Assembly: GCF_030272615.1 (NCBI RefSeq)
Contig: NC_081413.1
Location: 163,897,080-163,961,079, forward strand
Origin: Cryptomeria japonica
Lineage: Eukaryota > Streptophyta > Pinopsida > Cupressales > Cupressaceae
Direction: 5' to 3'
DNA length: 64,000 nucleotides
Below the pieces are notes generated by a model. The model worked only from the letters and a program-made list of their open reading frames with translations, had not been told where the DNA came from and did no database searches. The translations under genes were made by a program, and so were the position numbers. Of this stretch, positions 24,351-35,365 are shown piece after piece. Numbering within the stretch: position 1 is the stretch's first letter; every line of letters starts with the position of its first letter.

Positions 24351-25133
24351 ATTTCCAGTATGGTTCCTTCATCATTTGTCTAGTATTTTACTTTTTGGGC
24401 TCTGTTCCCAATTTTGGAAAGACTTAGTGGGCTTTTGACTGCCCGATAGTAACCCAAATTGCTCAAATTTAAGATAGACAAGGTGATAAGGATAAGAAAA
24501 CCAATCTATGGGCATTTTTCAAAACAATTTAGGAGGAAATTAAGAGTAGGTCCCAAATTCCTAAATCTATAGTTGAGAAATATAAGGACACAATTTGCTC
24601 TATGGTAGATAAAGATGAATGTATGATGGAAGTTGTACAACCCAAGACTATATGGATAATGCCTATGGGTTATAAGGTTGAGGAAGCTACTTTGGTTGCC
24701 TATGTACAACACCTTTTGTAGCCACTAGTAGATGAAAAGGAAGACAAATTTGAAATTGCTAAGGAGAAAGGACTTAAAGTTCATCAAGAACAGGTATCTC
24801 TAACAATCCAAAAGAAGATGACTCGATTAGTAGCAGAACATTGATAAGTGAAGGTGCTAACAGATCTAAGGTTGAGCAACATGTTAAAATTTTGGAAGAG
24901 CAGAGGAAGGAAGAGTTAAAACAAATTAGGAAAGAGGAAAGGGAAGCTTAGAAAGAATCTCAAGCCACACCTAATGTGGTCCTGGTTACATCAAAAACAT
25001 CCAAACAATCAGAAGTTGAGCCTGCTAGTCAGACACCAGTAGAGCCACCCAAGAAGAAACCTAAGGTGACTTGAAAATATATGACTGTTTCTTTTGAAAA
25101 ATGATCAGATACTGAGATCAAGGAGGTTCCCAC
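24351..25133 (+). pseudogene. ORF X of element H, fragment 1
   Basis: Begins mid-gene. FQYGSFIICLVFYFLGSVPN (from 24353) aligns with FKFGQLLVVLFFYF in C and FRFGNLLVCL in G. The conserved block follows at about 24560-24690: SIVEKYKDTICSMVDKDE, then MMEVV, TIWIMPMGYK and VAYVQHLL. A Lys/Glu-rich part (24880-24960) and a Ser/Thr/Pro-rich part lead to the copia A insertion at 25134. Stops and at least one frameshift are present. I do not recognise the protein family. Confidence 0.7.
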
Positions 25134-26196
25134 TATTAGGTCCTGGAGAAAACTGAGAGGGAGGGGGTGAATCAGTTGTCTAATAAATTTAAACCAAAAA
25201 CAACTTAATCAACTTTCTGTTTAATACCGATGAAACAGTCTTTTATATTGGTGGATAGTTTTCTCAGATAATTGTAATACCGGCAAAGATTAATGCATGA
25301 AACAAAAAGGACAAAGTCATCCACAACACATAACACCAATATTTATATGTAGAAACCCTGTAAGGGGAAAAACTATGGTGGGAAACCTTACCCACAATCG
25401 GATGATACTACTGCAGATAGTAAGTGTATACAAATGGGGTCTCCACATGCAGAAAGGTCAAGTGCCTAGAGCTCACTACTCAATCACAAAATAGGAGTCA
25501 CACTAACTACAATTGGATGGTTAAATCCAATAAGAATGTATTGCTCAAAATAGCATCTTCATATGATGGATTCAGTACCGGTGTAGTTCTGATTGTCTTC
25601 ACAAAAACCCTCCTTGAATCTTCAAATGATGTCTGTGTGTATAGCTCTGCTTATTCTCACATATACCTTCACACAATCCTTTTTTGCACTCCACACATGA
25701 TCTTACAAATAAGAGCTTACATTTATACCATAACCTAGGACCAATTTTAGTAGGTCATCTCTACAAGATATATTACAATAAAATCAATTTATAACCAAAA
25801 CAATATCCGATGCAATAACCAATTCAGCATGTTGGCTCAATGCATTTACAACAATAATAAGTCATCTCCATAGCATGCCATGTTGATCTGGAAAAGATAA
25901 ACCCGTTGGTGTAACCTGGACCTATTTGCTGGTAACAACAAATATGTAAATATGAATATGCCAATTAATAAAACTCCAAGACAAGGTATCCACACGATGT
26001 CTTCAACATAACCAAGTGTTTTCCATATCATTCCAAGTGTCAGTGATCATTATATCCTATCGGTGTACTAGATATCGGTGACTGTGCATAAGTCACTTGC
26101 TTGCCGATGAATGTTGCTGATTCTCCAAAGTGCTAGAGTTGATAAGTGTTTAGTAGGTGTTGACATCAATGACAAAACCATACCAAAATACGAACA
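25134..26196 (-). repeat. 3' LTR of copia A
   Basis: 1063 bases, aligned end to end with 36677-37739. Conserved internal words are gagggagggggtgaatcagt near the plus-strand start, ggggaaaaactatggtggga near 25367 and a TATA-like gtataaatg on the minus strand (25720-25729). The PPT adjoins at 26197. Confidence 0.9.
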
Positions 26197-26210
26197 ATCT
26201 CCCCCTTTGG
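26197..26210 (-). promoter_or_regulatory. Polypurine tract of copia A
   Basis: Minus reading ccaaagggggagat, directly upstream of the 3' LTR start. Extended context (gttgccatcaatgccaaagg) is shared with G, C, H and, slightly altered, B. Weaker GGGGGAG-type tracts lie at about 26357 and 26490. Confidence 0.8.
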
Positions 26211-26577
26211 CATTGATGGCAACACAAGATGGAAAAACCATCAAAGTGCCAAAACAAAAATGCCAAATACCAAAAACCAACAATCTCCCAAAAAGAGATC
26301 ATAACCAGAAATCAAAATATAGATACAAAGAGTAATAATCTCTCCCAAATAAGAATCTCTCCCCCTGGGAGCAACTTGTGTTTTCCTTGTGTTTTTCCAT
26401 ACCAATCTCTCCTCCTTTGACATCAAATACCAAAGTTATTACAAAACTAGGTTCATATACAAAATAATAACCAATTTAGTGTACCAACTACTCCCCCTAA
26501 GAAGTAGCTTCCTCATCAAAGCCGGAGTAAAAAGATTTCTCTGTTAATTCTGTCGGTTGATGACAAACATCAACTTC

Positions 26578-28349
26578 CTAAGTCTCTACTAATGGGGGTA
26601 TGACCCCAAGCTATTCTCTGAGATATTCAAAAGTCTCCTTAGGTAGAGGTTTAGTGAATATATCTACAATCTGCTCTTTTGTATTCACATAAACCAGTTT
26701 TATCTCCTTTGCTTCAACATTTTCCCTTAAAAAATTCAGTTTGATAGAAACATGTTTGGTTTTAGAATGTAATACTAGATTCTTAGATATATCAATTGCT
26801 GTAGTATTATCACAATAGATAGTAATAGGTTCCTTGCATTTTATCTTTATGTCTTTCAACATTTTCTTAAGCCATAGTACATGTGTACAGTTAATTGTTG
26901 CAGCAACATATTCTAATTCTGCTGTTGATAAAGATGTACAACCTTGTTTCTTACTCAACCAAGAAACTAGTCTGTTTTCAAGAAAGAATGCTCCGCCAGT
27001 GATGCTTTTTCTATCATCCACATCTCCTACCCAATTTGCATCTGTGTATGCACATAATTCAAATTTTTCATCTCTAGGATACCATAATCCAAGATTTATA
27101 GTGCCTTGTAAGTACCAGAAAATCCTTTTTACTACTGATTCATGATTTTCTCTAGGATTACTCTGAAATCTTGAAACAATACATACTGCATTCATAATAT
27201 CAGGCCTAGTTTGTATCAAATACAGTAAACCTCCTATCATAGATTTGTACCTTGTTGGATTTACAAGTGTAGATTCATCCCTTAGTGATAGTTTATCATT
27301 TGTAGTCATAGGTGTGCTTACCAGTTTAGAGTTCTCCATCCCAAATTTCTTTAGTAACTCTTTTAAATACCTGGATTGACTCAAGAATATACCTTTATTA
27401 GTTTGTGAAATTTGTAATCCTAAAAAGAATCTTATTTCACCAATCATAGACATTTCAAATTCTTGCTGCATTTCAATAAAAAATTCTTTACACAATCCAT
27501 CTTCTCCTCCAAAGATTATATCATCAACAAAAACTTCTATAACTAAGATGTCATCATTGGTCACTTTATAGTATAAGTTGTTTTCAGCATTACCTTTAGA
27601 AAAACAAATCTTTAAAAGATACTTATCCAATCTTGCATACCAAGCTCTTGGAGCTTGCTTCAAGCCATACAAAGCTTTTCTTAACCTGCAAACCATATCT
27701 TTGTTATCTATTAAAGAAATGCATCAAGTTGTTCAATGCAAACTTCTTCTTCAAGATGTCCATTCAGAAATGCATATTTAATATCCATTTGATATACTTT
27801 GTAGTTCTTATATGCTGCAAAAGCCAAAAACAATCTAACTGCCTCAATTCTAGCTACCGGTGCAAAGGTTTCATTGTAATCAATTCTTTCTTTCTGAGAA
27901 TATCCCTTACACACTAGTCTTGCTTTATTTCTGATAACCTTACCATCTTCATTAAGTTTGTTTCTGAATACCCATTTGGTTCCAATTACATTTTTATCTT
28001 TAGGCCAGGGAACTAATGTCCAAGTGTTATTTTTCTCAATTTGTTCCAATTCTTCTTCCATAGCTTTAATCCAATATTTATCTTCACATGTCTCATTAAC
28101 TGATGATGGTTCAATTTGAGAAATAAGACATACCTCTTCATTTTCCAATCTTCCTCTTGTCATAACTCCTTTATACTTGTTTCCAATTATCTGATCTTCA
28201 GAATGATTCAGTCTTACATATAGAGGTGTCTTTGTTTGCTGTTGTTCTTCAGTTACTACGGAATTTTCAGATGATACCGGTGTAACTGTATCTTCATTAT
28301 GTATCGGTGGGTTTAGTGTAGGTTCATTTGTCAAAATTTGTGTTACCAA
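26578..28349 (-). pseudogene. Copia A reverse transcriptase and RNase H
   Basis: RT begins with the copia signature: WIKAMEEELEQIEKNNTWTL (about 28070), then [29 protein letters not shown] and MDIKYAFLNGHLEEEV (about 27750). A stop and frameshift separate 27711 and 27696. The second part has LRKALYGLKQAPRAWYARLD and the catalytic VFVDDIIFGG (about 27530). RNase H has LCAYTDANWVGDVDD (about 27050), STAELEYVAA and IYCDNTTAIDIS (about 26810), with the end near EYLRE. All key acidic residues are present in the second part, so this is the least decayed enzyme segment in the window. Confidence 0.9.
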
Positions 28350-28399
28350 TTCAGAGTCTATATACCTTGAAGTTCCTTTGAATTGTTCATCAATCTTTA

Positions 28400-29461
28400 C
28401 ATTTCTACTTTCAACAATTTTCTACAATCTTTTGTTAAAACATCTATATGCCTTGCTCTTAGATGAATAACCAAGAAATATTCCTTCATCACTTCTAGGA
28501 TCAAATTTGCCAATATACTCATCTCTTCTTATATATTCTGAAATATTTAAGAGTAGGAGTAATACAAAACCATAGTTCATGAGGGGTCTTACCAATATCA
28601 CCTTTGATGTGAACTTTGTTGAATGTATAGACCATTGTATTGACTGCCTCTCTCCAATATACATGTGGTAGGTTTGCTTGAGATAAAATACTTTTTGCTG
28701 CATCCAAGATAGTTATGTTTTTCCTTTCATAAACTCCATTCCACTGTGGTGTCCGAGGTGCTGATAGTTGTCTTCTGATTCCATTTACTTCATAGAATGT
28801 ATTAAATTCCTTAGATGTAAATTCTCCTCCTTGATCTGATCTTAGACATTTGGTTTTCTTAGTGGTTTCATTTTCTACCATAGCTTTGAATAATTTAAAC
28901 TTTCAAGTGATTCTAATTTTTCTTTGAGAAAAGTAACCCAGCACATTCTAGAATAGTCATGAATGATTAACATGAAATATCTATCACCTTGTAAGCTTTT
29001 AGTTCTAGCCGGACCACATAAATTAGTATGAATTAAATCAAGAGCATTATTGGATTTTTCTGGAATACTTTTGAAACTAGCTCTAACTGTTTTTCCAAAT
29101 TGACATTCCTTACATACTATATTGTGAGGGTTGACAATTTTAGGTAAATCTCTAACTGCCTTAGTAGTACTAATTTTCACCATGCAATCAAAGTTTACAT
29201 GACAGAGTCTCTTATGCCATAGCCAACTTTCATCAATATGTGCAATTAAGCATGTCTTTTCACTATTATTCAAATGAAAGATATTACCTCTAGTTTGATT
29301 ACCGGTTGCAATTTCCAAACCAGTTCTATTCATGATTTTGCATTTTCCATTTTGAATTGTAACTGAAATCCTTTCTCAACTAATTGACCAACACTCAAAA
29401 GATTATGCTTTAAACCTTCAACATAGTAAACATTGTCAGTATTATGCTTACCATCAAGAGA
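28400..29461 (-). pseudogene. Copia A pre-integrase zinc domain and integrase
   Basis: Starts after the nested element G with VYYVEGLKHNLLSVG-like sequence. The HHCC motif is in WLWHKRLCHVNFDCM and VCKECQFGK (29250-29105). Integrase core: the first Asp region reads LIHTNLCGP (Asn in place of Asp), the second has LRSDQGGEFTSKEF (about 28830), and the Glu is in NGVYERKN (about 28735). The C-terminal part has DPRSDEGIFLGYSSKSKAYR (about 28490). Frameshifts lie near 28880 and 28550. B keeps the first Asp, so the substitution is a loss specific to A. Confidence 0.85.
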
Positions 29462-29466
29462 TATTG

Positions 29467-30255
29467 TGTTAGGGGTCCCACAGATACTGAGAGGGGGGGG
29501 GATGAATCAGTATCTAACCGGTGATTAGAATTACCTAACTTAAAACATGCAAAACATAATATAATAGTGTACCGGTATGCAAGAAATAATGCAAGAAATA
29601 GAATCAAGTATATCCACATGAAAATTACACCATAACACAAGATGTTAACGAGGAAACCCAATGTGGGAAAAACCTCGGTGGGATTTGTGACCCACAATAT
29701 TCACTCACTGGCCAATAAGAGAATATTACTTACAATAGGGGCCTACACATGCAGGAAGGCCAATTGCCTAGAGTTTACTGCTCAATGGGAAGTCTCACTG
29801 ACTTACAATAAGGATTATACAAATCCAATATCTTGTACTACTTTACAATAGCATCTTCAATGCCAAATTCAATACCGGTTCCTGGTCTGTTCTTTACATA
29901 TACCCCTTGACCTATATTTCACACATTAGGTCTGCCTAATATTTTCCTTAATGCTTCTGCATCACATCACAAAATGTCTACAATGATCTCTTTTAGATAT
30001 AAGAGTCATTTTACAATTTTCCAAGTCGGCTTACAATAATAAATAAAATATTATATAACAAAAATCTTGTCAGCCTCTATGCCGGTATACTTCCTTTCTT
30101 CTGTGTCGGTGCCAGTGTCTTGAGTGCCGGTGTAGAGTGTGATCTGCTGATGCCGGTATAATGTCTTTTTTAGTGCCATAGGATTGCAAGGTTTCCATCA
30201 ATGACAAAACCTTCAATCACATACAATGTCTCATTGGAGTGTGCATATACCAACA
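29467..30255 (-). repeat. 3' LTR of element G
   Basis: Near-identical to 34576-35365. It starts tgttaggggtcccacagata on the plus strand and ends gcatataccaaca. It shares the ggtgggatttgtgacccaca block with the LTRs of A, B and C in modified form. Confidence 0.9.
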
Positions 30256-30455
30256 ATCTACCCCTTTGGCATTGATGGCAACACTCATGAGAAATTTCAA
30301 AAAGTATCCAAAAAATGTGTAGTCCAAAAATGTTACCAAAAATGTGTTTGCTCCCCCTGAGCATATGATTCCTGTGATTTTAATTTTCTCATCCCACTAC
30401 TCCCCCTTTGGCATCAATGACAAAGGTTGTCAAGATGTCAGTAGAGTTTGCGGTT
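30256..30455 (-). promoter_or_regulatory. PPT of G and two further G-rich tracts
   Basis: The minus-strand tract ccaaaggggtagat (30256-30269) adjoins the 3' LTR. Two similar tracts lie upstream: tcagggggagcaa near 30350 and ccaaagggggagtagt near 30397, the latter preceded by gtcattgatg. No coding signal in this 200-base interval. Confidence 0.65.
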
Positions 30456-33045
30456 TCAACCTTGTAGCTGGGCAGTTATAATTTGAAAAAGGTCTCCCAA
30501 AATCAAGTTTATACTATCCATAAACTTTTTGTTATCCTTTATTACTGTCTCAGTTCTCTTCACTGTACCGGTGGAAGTAACCAAGCTTGTATTTACCTTT
30601 GGTAGGTTTGTTTGTGTCTGCATTTCTTTAAGCACTAGTTTTCCTACTTCACTAGTTGTCGGTGGCACTGTTTCTTTATGTACCTATTCCGGTTGTTGTT
30701 GTTCTAGAGCCTTTAGCTCCGTTTGTTTCTTAGTATGTTGCATTGCCTCAGTCTGTGTCTCTGTCTCTACCTTTTTCTCTTTATTTTCTATCGGTTTATC
30801 TATTTCCCCTGCTACCAGAGGCTCACTAGCTATATCTAACTTAATAGTTGTATCTTTGTCTACTACTATATTGATTTTATGAGTATCAATATTCACAGTA
30901 TATAGGACTTCAGGATTAGGATTATTATCCTCTACATCCATACTCTTGGCTATTGGTTGATCTCAGTAGTTTTTGGTTTTACTGGTGGATTATTTAAAGA
31001 AGGTGGGGGTAAGTTGTCTCTAACCTTGATACTTGGTGGTCCACCAACTTTACCTTTCCCCTTGTCTCTATCTTTCTGATAAACTTTTATGGGTTTAGGG
31101 TTCCCGTTCTCTTCTTTTTTTTCTGTCTCAACTAGGAATATATCCCATCCATCTTCTATTTCCTCTATCACTTCATTAACTCTTCCTGCCATTAGTGAAA
31201 TATGTCGGTGTGCAGTAGAGAATACTGATCGGTTGACCTTTGCAATCAGATCATCAATTTCTTGTGGAGAGTTTACTGGATATACAGCAAGTAACTTCTT
31301 AATTTTTATTTTCTTATCCAATTCTATCACTGCCTATCTTCTTGCCTCTAGTCTTTTGAATATTTCATCTGGTATTTCATTGACTACTTCCATCAAAAAT
31401 TTCTTGTACATATCCATGTGCAATATAACACTGTTTTCAACTTGTTCTTTTTCATCAGCTGTTAGAGTGTCATATATTTTCTCTATGTTCTTCAATTTAC
31501 TTTCCTCTGTGATTTCATTTAGCAGTATATCAAGAGGGGCCAAGTCTTTGTTTGTCCTTTTCTTCTTCTTGGGTGTCAGTTTCTTCTTTGGTGTGGCCTT
31601 TCTAACCAGAGATCTCACTGCTTGTTTCTTTTGCCTTGTCCTCCTAGGTGAAGGTGTGGTTGCCGGTGAGGGATCACTTTTTCTTACAACTCTTTTGAAA
31701 GTTACAAGCATGTCACTCCCTGAAGAAGTACCTACCGGTGATAGGTGAGTTTCAGGCTGTGGAGCTGCTAACTCATCCTCTGTTATGCCGGTTTTCTTTA
31801 ATACATCTTCTTTGATGGATTTTGCGTGTCTGGACCCTTTCCTTACAACTGCCTCAACCTTTTTCACCCTTTTCTTTGATTGAATTTGGCTTTCTATGGT
31901 TTCAGCACTACCAAATACTTCTTCTTTTGGTTCTCTGGGGGCTTCTAGAAGTGCTTTGGCATATGTTTCAACTATGTGATCATCTGTTTCATAGCCCATC
32001 TCGGTTACCCAAACTGTCCTTGGGATGATTGCTTCCATCCATATTTCATCTTTCTTGATGATAAAGCATATATCATCTTTGTATTTGTCTACAATCTTCT
32101 GTGATAACCTTACTCTTTTCTTCATTTTGGCTTTTAATGCTTGAAAGAAGTCATTAATATTGTTTTCCTTGTTCTCACCCATGCTATTGAATAGTTCAGT
32201 CAATTGTTTGCCTACTGGTATGTCATATCCAAGTCTTTGTAACCTATGTCAAGAACCTGTTTTGTTATGTGTAGAATTAGACATACTAACAAATTTCCAA
32301 ATCTGAAAGTTCCTTTCTTGTCCTTCTTGATCTTTCTAAGATTGTCAATTAATTCATCCTTTAACCATTCACATATGTCAATTTTTGCATTATCTGTGAC
32401 CATGTCATAAGCACTCTTAATGCATAAGCTTGAAACCAAATTGAGTCTATTAGCATGAGTAGCTTTATACCCTAATATCATACTGATGAATCTCACATTG
32501 ATATCTTTTACATCATTAGCCCTTAGAGACCTTTTGTCGAATGTTGCACTAGTTAGGTTTATAACTAGGTCATTGGAAACCTTCTTGGTTTTATCTGGTC
32601 TTTTATCAGTGATCGGTAACCCTGTGATAGCTTTCACAGCTTCCTTGGTGATCTTATGGATTGCATCTAACCAGAAAAATTCTCCATGTACCCTTCTTAA
32701 AACTATCCTAATCACATCCTTTGGAAATTCAAGAATGCTAAGGATCTTTGTAAATCCTAGGGTCTCAATGATCTTGTGTTCATCCTTTATATTGCCGATA
32801 TTATCACATATCACAGTTTTATACATGATTTTAATTTCCTCATCTCCTAACTCTTCAATCTTGCAGTGGATGTACATTCTAGGGTCTTCAACATATACAA
32901 CTCCCTTAGGAATTTGAGAAAAAGCACCTAAGGTATCATCCTTCTTTTCTATCTTAGGAACTAACTGAAATATGAGCCTAGGTCTTTTTATTACTTCAAC
33001 AACAGTAGGGTTTGCTATATATTCAATTGCAGAAGTGGATGCCAT
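30456..33045 (-). pseudogene. ORF X of element G
   Basis: Starts with ATG at 33045 (MASTSAIEYI), like ORF X of C (MASASH). N-terminal half (to 32212): MYIHCKIEELGDEEI, VLRRVHGEFFWLDAIHKI, KEAVKAITGLPITDK, FISMILGYKATHANRL, then FRFGNLLVCL. After a frameshift the block LSQKIVDKYKDDICFIIKKD, MEAIIPRTVWVTEMGYE (about 32090-31980) follows. Next come a basic stretch (KKKLTPKKKKRTNKD, about 31580) resembling a nuclear targeting signal, and a helical segment (ADEKEQVENSVILHMDMYKK). The C-terminal third is Lys/Pro/Thr-rich. About 860 codons in total, with breaks near 32210, 31332, 30945 and 30675. No known domain recognised and no catalytic motif seen. Confidence 0.7.
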
Positions 33046-33349
33046 GATTAAATACCTTTTACTACCTTGGATGGATGATTGCTTGGAGTGTGCTTGCTTC
33101 TTGCTCGAAATGCCTTAGCTTGGAGTCTTCGTGCTCTTCAAAAATTTGAAATCATGGTGAAATGAAATGGAGCCAAAACCTTAACTTTATAATGTCTCTT
33201 CACCATCTACCACATTAATTGCATGTTAGTTAAGTATTCACTTAACATTGTTTGCCGGTAATAAGTAATTTCCAACTTCTAATCTCTAACCGAGGGAATA
33301 ATAGCACATGTGTCATTAGATTGCTAAACCCTCAAAGAAATTTTATTCA

Positions 33350-34504
33350 ATTAGATGAAGAACTTCCTGCTGGTGGAGCACTTCTTTGTCCTTCTAGTGA
33401 AGCATCACTCTATCCTACCGGTGAAGCATTGGTTGGTTCTACTGGTGGAGGAGTATTCCCAATATTTAGATCAACTTTCCTAATCCATTGTTTTGAGAAT
33501 TCTTGCTTAACCTCTTCAACTTTTTCTTTACCTTTCAAGCTAGAACTTTTGTTGTCTACTGGTGTTCCTTTACTTCTACAAAATTTAGCAATATGCCCAA
33601 TCTTGTTATATGCATAACAAGTTAAATTATTTATCTGAATAGATTTCCCATAACCTATGTCGGTTTGTATTCTGCATTGATTAGATAAATGTCCAAATCA
33701 TCCACAAACATAACATCTCACATTCATTATGTAGTTTTTAGAGTTGTGACCAACTTTGTTGCATTTAGAACATTGACCGGTGGGTGTGTTGATATTCTAA
33801 TAATTTCTAGATCTACATTCATTTGCTCTATGACCATACTTATTATAGTTAAAGCATTTTCCATTGAATTTGTAAGCATTAGGTTGTCTTACCAGTTTGC
33901 TGTGATCTTGAGTATTTGCAATACCAGAGCTTTCACCAATTTCAAAGCCAATTCCAAAAGTGTCACCTTTAGGATTTTGATTCTTCAGCAAGGTGCCAAG
34001 TTCCTCTGAGCTTTTCTTGAATTTTTCTTTGTGTTGATTTGCAGTTTCCAGTTCTCTTTCCAAGATTTATTTTTGTCTCATCAGTTCATTTGAGTCATTC
34101 TGAGTATGCATCAGATTTGTCTTCAACATGTCATTTTCATAGCTAAGTCATGTATTCTCATTTGCTGCATCACTTAGTCTTCTGGTCAATTCTTCTTCAT
34201 TCTTTTTCCTATCCTCATTCTCTTTGCAAAATCTCATAGTCATATCCTGCATTTCATTTTTTGTTGTCATGTTCTCTTGTTTCAACTTGCTTATCATATC
34301 ATTAAGTGATTCCTTTTCATCATTCTCATTTTGTAATTTTTCACAAAGTTCTCTTCTCTTATTTCTTGCAACAGTAAAATTTTCTTGAAGTGCCTGAATG
34401 ATATCCCGAGCTGCCCTTAAATCATCTTCTAGTTTGATATTTTTCAATTTCTCTACATCATAGTCTGTAAGAGCTCCTTCAAGTTGCTTCATCAGATTTT
34501 CCAT
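33350..34504 (-). pseudogene. Gag-like ORF of element G: coiled coil plus four zinc knuckles
   Basis: Probable start ATG at 34504 (MENLMKQLEGALTDYD). A long coiled coil (34490-34050) is followed by FEIGESSGIANTQDHSK and then four CCHC-like knuckles: CFNYNKYGHRANEC (about 33860), CSKCNKVGHNSKNY (33775), CYVCG-stop-FGHLSNQC (33715) and CYAYNKIGHIAKFC (33625). Three have lost a Cys and one carries a stop. The order and spacing match element C. It ends with a Ser/Pro-rich tail near 33350. Stops lie at about 34147, 34070 and 33796. This is probably the nucleic-acid-binding structural protein; its capsid part is not recognisable as a standard copia gag. Confidence 0.75.
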
Positions 34505-34559
34505 CTTTACCGATGTCAAGATCTTCCTCAAGCTGTTAGGCTTTTGAAAATAGAGGACC

Positions 34560-34575
34560 AAGCTCTGATACAAAT
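34560..34575 (-). promoter_or_regulatory. Primer binding site of element G
   Basis: Minus strand reads atttgtatcagagctt directly after the LTR end. It is one base off the initiator-Met PBS tggtatcagagc used by copia A, B and element C. Confidence 0.8.
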
Positions 34576-35365
34576 TGTTAGGGGTCCCAAAGATACTGAG
34601 AGGGGGGGTGGGTGAATCAGTATCCAACCCATGATTAGAATTACCTAACTTAAAACATGCAGAACATAATCTAACAGTGTACCGGTATGCAAGAAATAAT
34701 GCAATAAATAGAATCAAGTACATCCACATGAAAATTACACCATAACACAAGATGTTAATGAGGAAACCCGGTGTGGGAAAAACCTCGGTGGGATTTGTGA
34801 CCCACAATATTCACTCACTAGCCAATAAGAGAATATTACTTACAATAGGGGCCTACACATGCAGGAAGGCCAACTGCCTAGAGCTCACTGCTCAATGGGA
34901 AGTCTCACTGACTTACAATAAGGATTATACAAATCCAATATCTTGTACTGCTTTACAATAGCATCTTCAATGCCAAATTTAGTACCGGTTCCTACTCCGT
35001 TCTTTACATATACCCCTTGACCTATATTTCACACATTAGGTCTACCTAATATTTTCCTTAATGCTTCTACATCACATCACAAAATGTCTACAATGATCTC
35101 TTTTATATATAAGAGTCATTTTACAATTTTCCAAGTCGGCTTACAATAATAAACAAAATATTATATAACAAAAATCTTGTCAGCCTCTGTGCCGGTATAC
35201 TTCCTTTCTTCTGTGCCGGTGCCGGTGTCCTGAGTGCTGGTGTAGAGTGTGATCTGTTGATGCCGGTATAATGTCTTTGTCGGTTCCATAGGATTGCAAG
35301 GTTGCCATCAATGACAAAACCTTCAATCACATACAATGTCTCATTGGAGTGTGCATATGCCAACA
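34576..35365 (-). repeat. 5' LTR of element G
   Basis: Starts on the minus strand TGTTGGCATATGCACACTCC and ends ...CCTAACA. A strong TATA-like box, tatatataaaagag, lies on the minus strand at about 35100-35113; the matching site in the 3' LTR (29995) has one change. Confidence 0.9.

Larger units (their letters stand above)
29467..35365 (-). mobile_element. Element G: non-autonomous gag + ORF X LTR element
   Basis: 5' LTR 34576-35365 (790 bases), PBS, gag with coiled coil and zinc knuckles (34504-33350), ORF X (33045-30456), PPT (30256-30268), 3' LTR 29467-30255 (789 bases). The target duplication is a perfect tattg (29462-29466 and 35366-35370), lying in the protease/pre-integrase part of copia A. 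No protease, RT, RNase H or integrase is present in 5.9 kb. The two LTRs differ at few positions and the coding frames are more open than elsewhere, so it is among the youngest insertions here. Confidence 0.9.

Noticed and set aside
29410-29697. Frames with MWVTNPTEVFPT at 29697 and 34807
   Set aside because: They are antisense open stretches within the G LTRs. Being in both LTRs explains their similarity; the gag start is placed at 34504 instead.
31089-31748. 219-codon plus-strand frame
   Set aside because: It lies opposite the Lys-rich part of ORF X of G, has no homologue in C or H, and its composition is that of an antisense shadow.
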